From: Musa acuminata AAA Group
Taxonomy: Eukaryota; Streptophyta; Magnoliopsida; Zingiberales; Musaceae
Reading direction: 5' to 3'
Assembly: GCF_036884655.1 (NCBI RefSeq)
Contig: NC_088359.1
Location: 17,736,501 to 17,800,500, forward strand
DNA length: 64,000 nucleotides
Below, piece after piece: positions 55,779-64,000 of this stretch. The notes under the pieces were generated by a model. That model saw only the letters and a list, made by a program, of their open reading frames with translations, was not told the DNA's origin and searched no databases. Each line of letters starts with the position of its first letter. The first letter of the stretch is position 1. Both the position numbers and the translations under genes were made by a program.

Positions 55779-58700
55779 TGTCACGCCCCCTCAAATAATA
55801 TCGATAATATTAAAATTCAAGAAAACAAATCAATCCAGGATCCAAACTAACATTTGAGGACACTGAAAAACATTATATCAAATTCATATCTATAAAACCT
55901 GCACAGTTCATAAACATACAACACATTGCTCGATGATTCATAAAATCTGAACCCAACTCATCAAATTAATAACCACAACATAAATTCACAAGTGTGGGGG
56001 TCTATACAGTCACAAAACCAACGTTTACCATAAGTTCATATCGTTACACAAATGAAACTTAACATTCCAGAATCCTAAACATGAGAGGTCCTTTAAACTT
56101 ATACAACATCCACAAGTTTAGATTCATCGTCAACATTTCATTAGATGCAGAGTGTACTTATACAACAAAAACATATATACTAATAAAGATCTGCCCAAAA
56201 TCTTTTAGCTTTCCACTACCTTAGCCCAATCTTAACATTTAAGCAAGCGACAAGCTATCCTGAAAAATTTATACAACAATGGGGTGAGCATATAAAGCTC
56301 AGCAAGTGACTAACATATCCATGTCAAAATAGGACAATTTCCAAAGAGATAAAGTATCAAAATGCAAGGCAGAATATAAGAATTCATAGACGTAATATCA
56401 TTAGATGCAAAATCACAAATGACATTTTAATCAAACATATTTGGTTCATAACAGATGGAGCATAGAGTAATTGGAGCATATCAACAACGAATGAAACGTT
56501 TCGGAGCATACCAATAACAAATGAAACATTTCGGAGCTTATCAATGACGTATGAAATGTTCTGGAGCATATCAACGGCGTATGGAACATTTCGAAGCATA
56601 TCAACAATAAATGAAACATTTCGGAGCTTATCAATGGCGTATGAAATGTTCCGGAGCATATCAACGACATATGGAACATTTCGAAGCATATCAACAATGA
56701 ATGAAATATTTCGGAGCTTATCAATGGCGTATGAAATGTTTTGGAGCATATCAACGGCGTATGGAACATTTTGAAGCATATCAACGATGAATGAAACATT
56801 TCGGAGCATATAAATAACAAATGAAATGTTTCGGAGCTTATCAGTGGCGTATGAAATGTTCCGGAGCATATCAACGGCGTATGGAACATTTCGGAGCATA
56901 TCAATAACAAATACCAAACAGAAGCTCAAACGTCGTCTTTGACGTTGCATTCATATCATTCTTATCCAAAGCATGTACAGAAACATATAACCAAAGCTCT
57001 GGATATCATATCAAACATACAGAAGGTGTAGTGGGACCACAGACAGAATGTGATTCATCCATTTCTGAATGACCACCAGACAGAAGTCTCCCACGTCTGG
57101 GAGCTCCATCCACCCACGTCTAGGTGAAGTCAGAGGGGGCCGGTAGAGCATCGCAGGCTCTATGCATAACTCCCTTTACCATTTCTGGCAAAGGTTCACA
57201 TTATCCCACAACACCAGAGTACAAAATGGCAGTATGAACAATGAATAGCATATATCGGAAGCACACGCGGAACAACAAAATGTATATGTGCCTTTACGAG
57301 TCAATACGATGCAAGCAACAATCTCTCACAAATGTATTCGGATTTGGAACGAAATGAAAACAAGAGTATACCAGGATTCCAAGCAATCATATGTAGCTCA
57401 ATTCAAATAAGAAGGTTAGATGAATTCAATATCCAATGGGATGAAACTAGAATAGGCATATATCGAAAGCAAATACGGAACAATGGGATATACATGTGCC
57501 TATATGTGTCAATGCGATATAACATAAACGTTATATAAAAATGTTTCAAGAATGTAAATAATTTATAGGCAAGAGCAAAATAGAATTCAAGCACTAACAT
57601 AAGCCTCAATTGAGCGAAGGGGACTGCAAGGAATCTGTTTCCAAATGAATGAAACAGAATATGCGAAATCGACCAAAGCTCGATTTCTGTCAGGATTCAA
57701 GAGGCACAATGAACAAATACTTCAGATTATCAATTATGCGCCAATACACTTAAGAAAGCTACCGTCGAAAGATAAATCAATATATTTTCTGATGAAATAA
57801 GTTTCATACGAATCAAGGTTTCCAACAAGGAGTTACCATTGATTTAGTGACCGAAGGTCAAAAAACTAAATCACTGTTTTGCTTAATCCATAGGGCGGAA
57901 TCAATAGATAGCAGAATAGACATTTGAATTCCAAAATTTTCAATCTATATATCAAAAGAAATATTTTCAAGTCTAATTTCAAATGAAATCAATTTGGTAC
58001 AAATCAGAATTTCCAACAGGGACTTATAGGCATTTTAGTATCGAAAGGTCAGAAATTTTGATCCATGTTTTGCAGCATCCATAGGCTCAATTGAAACAGA
58101 CGTTTGGGTAAGTATTCGGAGTCAAAAATTTTCAAAATCAGTGTCAAAAGTAAGGTATAAGAGTCTACTTTCAAATAAACATGGTCTGCCTAAATCCATG
58201 TTTGGTGCTAAAAATTATGGCTGAAACAATATATAGGGGTCAGTTTACCAAAAAATTTCAGATCCATGATTTTTGTATCTAACAAGAGAAATATCAGGTT
58301 CTAGGCTGAAATCTTTCTAATAATTCAGAATAAATATGAGATCAACGACTAATATTTCTGGAGGATGGGATTAGAACACTTACCTTTGAGAATTATGACC
58401 CTAAATGAGAAGATTTGAGCAAGAAACCTCAAAGCCCCAAATTTTTTTCTTCTTCTTCTTCCCCCTTTTTCTTCTCTTCTTCCTTCTTTCTTTCTCCTGT
58501 TCTTCCACGCAGCTGCCTTCTCTGGTTCCTTATGAACAAAGGCAGAGAGGCTTAAAAGGTGGAATTTGTAATTTTATGTATTTTGCAGTTTAGTCCTTGT
58601 ATTATTATATTTATGATTAGGTCCTCAGGGTTTACAAATAGGTCCTCAAAATTTTTCTTTTTTTTTGAACAAATTCTCCAAATATTATGAATAAGTTCTC

Positions 58701-58793
58701 AGATTCATACTTTGACTTTTTATAAAATTTAAAATAGATACTTACATTACAACTAGAAACTTATACGAAAATTCAGAAATGAGGGATGTTACA
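55779..58793 (-). repeat. G2 5' LTR
   Basis: 3015 bp, nearly identical to the 3' LTR apart from scattered changes and small indels, for example an extra 19 bp or so around 58185-58203. The 30-bp tandem block is at 56473-56922 with the same copy number of about fifteen. Confidence 0.88.
56473..56922. repeat. 30-bp tandem repeats in G2 5' LTR
   Basis: Same structure and order of variants as 50547-50996, indicating that the array was already present before insertion and has not changed length since. Confidence 0.85.
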
Positions 58794-58798
58794 GATTG

Positions 58799-61553
58799 TC
58801 CTAAAACAAAATAATATATACGCTATCGACATTGATGATCTTTGTAATGAAATATATTTTTCGATTTTGAATGATGATATTTAGCTTTGGCATAAGAGAT
58901 TAGGTCATGCTAGCATGAAACTAATCTCTCAAATATCATCTAAAGAACTTGTAAGAGGAATTCCTCACATTTAGTTCATTAAAGACAATGTGTGTGATGC
59001 ATGTCAACTAGAAAAACAAATAAAAGGTAGTTTCAAACTAAAGAACCAAATAAGCACCTCTAGACCATTGCAATTGATCCATATGGACTTGTTCGGATCA
59101 ATTGCAATATCAAGCCTAGGAGGTAACAAATATGTCGTTGTCATCGTGGAGGATTATAGTAGATACATTTGGACTTACTTCTTGGCACACAAAAGTGATT
59201 GCTTTAGATATTTTTCTAAGTTTTGTAAACTTGTTCAAAATAAAAAGAGTTTTATGATTTCATCAATTCGAAGTGATTACAGTGGTGAATTTCAAAACCA
59301 TGATTTCTAAGATTTTTTTGAATCCAATGGATACAACCATAATTTCTCTACTCTAAGAAATCCTCAATAAAATGGAGTAGTAGAAAGAATAATAGAAACT
59401 TACAAGAAATAGCAAGAACCACGTTGAACGAACATAGCCTACCCAAATATTTTTGGGCGAAGCCGTTAATATGATATGCTATGTTATGAATAGGGTTCTA
59501 GTAAGACCATGACTTTCCAAAACTCCTTATGAATTGTGGAACAATAAAAAACCTAATATTTCATATTTTAAAGTTTTCGATTATAAATGTTTTATCTTGA
59601 ATGAAAAAGATGCCTTAGGAAAATTTGATGCAAAATCCGATAATGGGATTTTTCTTAGCTACTCTTCTATTTCTGAGGCCTTTCGTATTTTTAATAAAAG
59701 AACTTTGGTTATAGAAGAATCTATTCATGTTATCTTTAATGAGGTTTTCGAATGCAAGAAAAATAAGTTTGATGATGATCTTAATTTTGATTCTTTGAAT
59801 TTAAATGAACCTTCTCCTTTAACTAGCAACTTGGATGCATTTTCTTCTGAAACATCCTTACCCAAGGAATGGAAGTACGTAGATGCTCATCCTATGGAGC
59901 TAATCATAGGAGACACATCAAAAGGGGTTTATACTCGTTTTTCTCTTAAGAATTTTTGTGCCAACGCAGCTTTTCTTTCTCAAATTGAACCTAAATGCAT
60001 TATTGAGGACTTGAAAGATGATCCATGGGTGATAATGCAAGAAGAATTGAACTAATTTGAAAGAAATGAGATGTGGAAGCTTGTTTCAAGGCCAAATGAC
60101 CATTTAGTTATTTGTACTAAATAGGTCTTTAGAAACAAGCAAGATGAATTTGGTATCGTGGTTAGAAACAAAGCTAGATTAGTGGCCAAGAGTTTCAACC
60201 AAGAAGAAGGTATCGATTAGAAGTCATAAGGATTTGAAGCCAAGAGTGTCAACCAATGAAGAAACCTTCACTCTTATGGCACGATTAGAAGCCATAAGGA
60301 TGCTCCTTGCCTATGCTAGTAGTTATAATTTTAAGTTATTTCAAATGGATATTAAAAGTGCTTTTCTTAATCGCTTTATTTCCGAAGAAGTTTATGTTGA
60401 ACAACCACCCGGATTTGAGAATGATAATTTCCCTAATCATGTGTTTAAATTGACTAAAGCCCTCTATGGATTGAAACAAGCCCCAAGGGCTTGGTACGAG
60501 AGACTTACCTCATTTCTTATCCAAAATAATTTCTCTAAAGGCAAGGTCGATACCACATTATTTATTAAAAAAATTAAAAATAATTTTTTGATTATTCAAA
60601 TTTATGTTGATGATATTATTTTTAGTTCCATGAATGAATCTTTATGCGAATCGTTTGCGAAAAGTATGAGTCTAGAATTTGAAACGAGTTTAATGGGAGA
60701 ACAAACGTTTTTTTAGGCTTACAAATCAAACAACTTAGTAATGGTACTTTTCTTAGTTAAACAAAATATGCATTAGACTTGCTAAAATGGTTTAATATGG
60801 ATAGCTCAAAGGCTATCAATACTCCTATGAGTACCTCTACTAAGTTAGACATTGACGAAAGTGGAAAAAGCTTTAATAAAAAAGCTTATAAAGGTATGAT
60901 AGGTAGTTTACTATACCTCACCGCAATATGACCAGATATCATATTTAGCGTAGGACTTTGTGCTAGATTTCAATCTAATCCTAAGCTATCTCATCTTAAA
61001 TCAATTAAACAAATCTTTAGATATCTTAAAGAACCACTAATCTAGGATTATGGTATCCAAAATCCAAAAACCTTGAATTAATTGCTTATGCTGATGCGGA
61101 TTTTGGTAGATATATAGATTAGATAGAAAAAGCATATTCGGAACATGTCAATTCTTAGGTCATGCACTTGTCTCTTAGTCTTCAAAGAAACAAAACTCGA
61201 TTTCACTATCTACGACCGAAGCCAAATACATAGCGACTAGTGTATGTTGTGCACAAGTTGTATGGATGAAAAATACATTACAAGATTATAGAATTTTTCT
61301 TAAGAATATTCTCATAAAATGTGATAACATAAGTGTAATTTGTTTAACAAAAAATCCTATTCAATACTCTTGAACTAAACATATTGATATTAGGCATCAC
61401 TTTATATGAGATCATGTTAATTATCATGATGTAATCTTAGAATTCATTGATACGAAACATCAATTAGTCGATATCTTTATAAAACCTTTAAATAAAGAAC
61501 AATTTGATTTCATTAGAAGAGATATAGACATGTTAAAATGTCCGAATGCATGA
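58799..61553 (+). pseudogene. D pol: integrase, reverse transcriptase, RNase H, decayed
   Basis: Continues the D frame cut by G2 (LKQNNIYAIDIDDL). Integrase: [75 protein letters not shown] intact at 60603-60614. RNase H from about 60700 is broken by many stops (AYADADFG and AASACC positions changed) and ends DMLKCPNA at 61553. Around 60210-60260 a short stretch repeats (aagtcataagga and gaagccataagga), adding a frameshift. Clearly non-functional. Confidence 0.88.
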
Positions 61554-62325
61554 GTTGTTATATTTCTTTTTTGGACCATCTTTATGTATTTCATGAATGG
61601 AGCTTTCATAAACTCTTCCTTACTCTTCTCATGAAAGAAGAAGTTTTATAAATTTTTAGTATGTGATGATCACTTGCAAGAATGGGGATTTGATTTCACA
61701 TGAATATCTTGATCCTTTCCATGAATCCTTTCTCTTTATTAAAATTGAAGCATTATTTAATGGTAACATTTATTGTTTTTAACTTGATTCAAATCATTTC
61801 ATAAATTTGGTCTCAGTGGATTCCCTCTTTACTTTTCTTCTTCCTCCTCATGCAAAGTTTTGAAGACAAAGGGAGAGAAGTTGATGAAATCTCTTTCTTT
61901 AATGTTGAGAACTTTTGAATATTACCATGCAACGATACAATATCGATTGGATAAATTAGTATGAAGTTGATGGAATCTCTTTCTTTAATGTTGAGAACTC
62001 TAGAATTTTTATCACACTTGTATTGTTGAATTATTCTCTTTTTTGTTGACGATAAAGGGGGAGAAAAATACCAAAATATGGTAAATTGATGACAAATTGG
62101 CATTATAAATATATGCAATGTATCTTATCGTAAATGTTTATCATAAATACTTGTATGTTTTACGAATGCTTGAAATATACTTGTATGTTTTGTGAATGCT
62201 TGAAATATAAATGGAATCATCAAATACATTACAACACATCGTAAATGCTTGAAATGTTTCATGAATGCTTGATAATTGTCTATCATAAGGTATCATGAAC
62301 TTAACTTCCTATTTACAATTGATAC
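61554..62325 (+). other. D noncoding 3' region
   Basis: AT-rich, no gene seen. Contains AAAGGGGGAGAAAAA (62054-62068) after TTTTTTGTTGACGAT, the upstream purine tract seen in A, M and N. The region stops at caattgatac just before where the LTR-adjacent polypurine tract is expected, because a B-type LTR is inserted at 62326. Confidence 0.68.
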
Positions 62326-62551
62326 TGTTGAATCTCGGATTTTGATGATGAAACCAATTGAGAATGTTTATAATTTGATCTGTATTTTGAGTGACGCTTC
62401 GATTAGGGAGAGACAATTAAAGTAGGAAGAATCATGTTGAGCCAAAGAAAAACATGTTAGAAGATTGGATGTCGAGCCGAAGGATCGGTCGACGTATCGA
62501 CAGAAGGCTTCGGGCCATGAGTTCGAGCATCGGGCCAAGAACAGCGGATAT
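62326..62551 (+). repeat. B-type Sirevirus LTR fragment
   Basis: Starts TGTTGAATCTCGG and continues AAACCAATTGAGAATG with GATCGGTCGACGTATCGA, as in the X LTR (complement). It is not the D 3' LTR: the sequence after the first 50 bases differs and no polypurine tract precedes it. Candidate target site gatac (62321-62325). It is interrupted at 62552 by E. Whether it is a solo LTR or the 5' LTR of a full element cannot be told. Confidence 0.72.
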
Positions 62552-64000
62552 TGTTAGGATCGGAGCGGCACTAAGAGGGGGGGGGGTGAATTAGTGCAGC
62601 GGATTAAAACTTCGATTTTAGAAAAATCTTTCGAACGATAAGAACGGAACTTGAAAAGTTTAACTTGAAGGCGTATTCTTAAAGTTGCGCAGCAAGGGTA
62701 ATAAGGAACTAAAGCAGTAAGAAGATTTGCTGTAATGTAAATGACAATAATAAAATGCAAACCAGAGATTACGCCGATTTTTAGAGTGGTTCGGTCAAAT
62801 GACCTACTCCACTTGTGATGCCCCTCTTCGATGAGGCTCCCACCTTCCACTAGCAAATCTCTTGAAATGGACGGGTAAACACCCCTCTTACAACCTTTTA
62901 CAAGCAGCTCAACCTCTTACAAATTTTCAATAAGAAAGAAGGAGGAGAACTCTCTAGCAAATTGAAAACAAGACTTGCTAAGACTTTCTATGACTTTTCT
63001 CTCAATCAAAATGCTTCTCAAAAGTTGTAACCTCAGCTGAGATTTGAGGGGTATTTATAGGTCTCAAGAGGATTCAAATTTTGGGCTCCAAAATTTGAAT
63101 TTTCTTAGGGTTTCCAGTGCTGGAGGTGCCACCGCCCAACCAGGCGGTGCCACCGCCCAGCGCTCGGGTGCTGGACGGTGCAACCGCCAAGCCAAGGAGG
63201 TGTCACCGCCCAACTCTCGGGTGCTGGGCGGTGCCACCGCCTACAGTGTTTTCAGCCCGACTACAGTGTTTTCAGCCACTAGTTGGGCTTCAATCTTGGC
63301 TCTCTAGTTCACTGGTTTAGCTTAATTTTTAGCTTAATTTTTAGCCTAAACCAACTCTGACTTTAGGCCCAGTTGGCCCCTAACCAGGATATAGGATTAT
63401 CTCTTAATCCTAATCCTAATTACAAGTGGACTACATAACCAAAACACATCCTAAGCAAATTTTTAACCGTGAACGTCGAGTCTTGTTCTGGCGAGCTTTC
63501 CGACGAACTTTCTGCCGACGGGTTTCTAGCAAGCTCCCGAACTTGTGATGACTTTAATGAGTAGCCGAGCCTTCTCGGTGATCTCCGTGAACCTCCGACG
63601 ATCTCTTCGGCGAACTTCCGAAAATTCTGACAGGTTCCCGATTTCTTCTCGGTTGGTTCTAGCAGCATCTCCGACGATTCTTCGGACTCTTAAACGTCCA
63701 TCGAACTTGACTCCGGTATTCTCGCTTTGTGTTTTCTGGTTATCGTAGTTAATCCTGCACACTTAACTCAATAATATGGATTAGATCAAATAACCCATCA
63801 ATTGATTTTATCATCAAAATCCGAGATTCAACAATCTCCCCCTTTTTGATGATGACAATCAATTGATGACGGAGTTAAACGTAACTCCCCCTATCTATAT
63901 GCCATTTATGAGAAGATAAAACACTTGAATTTCATCATTGAATTCAATTATAAACCGATAAGCTCTAACCGTAGAACTTATCGTTATTCTCATTAAGCAT
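62552..64000 (-). mobile_element. Element E: left end of a minus-strand Sirevirus (A family)
   Basis: 3' LTR 62552-63833 (TGTTAGGATCGGAGCGG...CCGAGATTCAACA, 1282 bp), then the minus-strand polypurine tract (complement of 63834-63847) and 150 bp of internal 3' noncoding sequence matching A (complement of about 32100-32268). The rest lies to the right of the window. TATA complement at 63052-63059, palindromic array at about 63121-63243. Confidence 0.88.
63121..63243 (-). promoter_or_regulatory. Palindromic array in E LTR
   Basis: Five units around GGCGGTGCCACCGCC with AGCGCTCGGGTGCTG linkers. The array starts about 62 bp upstream of the TATA box. Same family as A but with a different unit number and order. 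Confidence 0.55.

Larger units (their letters stand above)
49854..58793 (-). mobile_element. Element G2: Ty3/gypsy chromovirus-like element with 3-kb LTRs
   Basis: Minus-strand gypsy element, 8940 bp, target duplication gattg (49849-49853 and 58794-58798). LTRs 49854-52843 and 55779-58793, about 3.0 kb each; on the coding strand they start TGTAACATCCCTC and end GTGTGACA or GCGTGACA. The internal region is only 2.9 kb and holds a scrap of gag, part of protease, RT and RNase H but no integrase. Long LTRs and the RT sequence suggest the Tekay/Del group of chromoviruses; this is inferred. Confidence 0.88.
5404..62325 (+). mobile_element. Element D: decayed Sirevirus copia, heavily interrupted
   Basis: Plus-strand Ty1/copia element whose parts are 5' LTR 5404-5614, 46390-46710 and 47189-47914, primer site at about 47916, gag and protease 47964-49848, the rest of pol 58799-61553, and noncoding 3' sequence 61554-62325. 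Everything between these pieces is younger insertions with their own target duplications. The 3' LTR is not in the window because a B-type LTR and then element E interrupt the element just before the expected 3' purine tract. Many stops and frameshifts make it the oldest large element here. Confidence 0.8.

Noticed and set aside
62326..62551. 3' LTR of element D
   Set aside because: The sequence belongs to the B family, does not match the D 5' LTR beyond the start, and has no polypurine tract in front.

Overview
This window is plant DNA made almost entirely of transposable elements inserted into one another. I find no tRNA, rRNA, CRISPR array or ordinary host gene. Recognisable protein sequence comes from Ty1/copia elements of the Sirevirus type, Ty3/gypsy elements and an L1-type LINE. 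The Sireviruses have LTRs of about 1.2-1.8 kb ending TGTTGAATCT...GATCCTAACA, a tRNA-iMet primer site and a gag with two zinc knuckles. Such Sirevirus-rich nests suggest a monocot; Zingiberales (banana relatives) is one possibility, but the species cannot be fixed from this sequence. Labels used below: X, D, M, N, A, E (Sireviruses); B (a second Sirevirus LTR family); G1, Ga, G2 (gypsy).

Order of insertion, read from target-site duplications (TSDs) that match exactly except for A (one mismatch). Oldest is a minus-strand LTR remnant (5267-5403), interrupted by X (1-5266, minus) and D (from 5404, plus). D's 5' LTR received G1 (5615-46384, TSD gaagt) and a solo G1-type LTR (46711-47183, TSD accac). 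G1's 3' LTR received M (10717-46121, minus, TSD gttgt). M received a 115-bp LINE tail (11901-12015), a 2.8-kb LINE (15179-17971), a B solo LTR (18240-19816, TSD taatt), Ga (20678-24461, TSD acaca), A (25285-33520) and, in its 5' LTR, N (36004-45829, TSD cggag). N's 3' LTR contains a solo LTR (43656-45138, TSD gagtt). D's internal region received G2 (49854-58793, TSD gattg) and a B LTR (62326-62551), which E (62552 to the window end, minus) interrupts.

Coding state: A is the most complete element (gag, protease, integrase, RT, RNase H), broken by three single-base losses and two stops. M has a complete domain order but an RT active-site Asp to Asn change. D is strongly decayed. G1 has an open 789-codon pol frame, but it reads the RT core out of frame and lacks the rest. 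G2 lacks integrase and most of gag. Ga lacks RT and integrase and has a 1.8-kb GC-rich leader. X has lost pol.

The most unusual object is N. It is a Sirevirus with LTRs, primer site, gag and 3' purine tract, but almost all of pol is replaced by a 2.2-kb segment carrying an intact 369-codon ORF unrelated to the usual retroelement proteins. Upstream of that ORF is a stretch resembling the LTR core-promoter region. Other notable points are palindromic GGCGGTGSCACCGCC-like arrays just upstream of the LTR TATA boxes, conserved extra purine tracts upstream of the 3' LTRs, and a 15-bp LINE insertion with a perfect 16-bp TSD.
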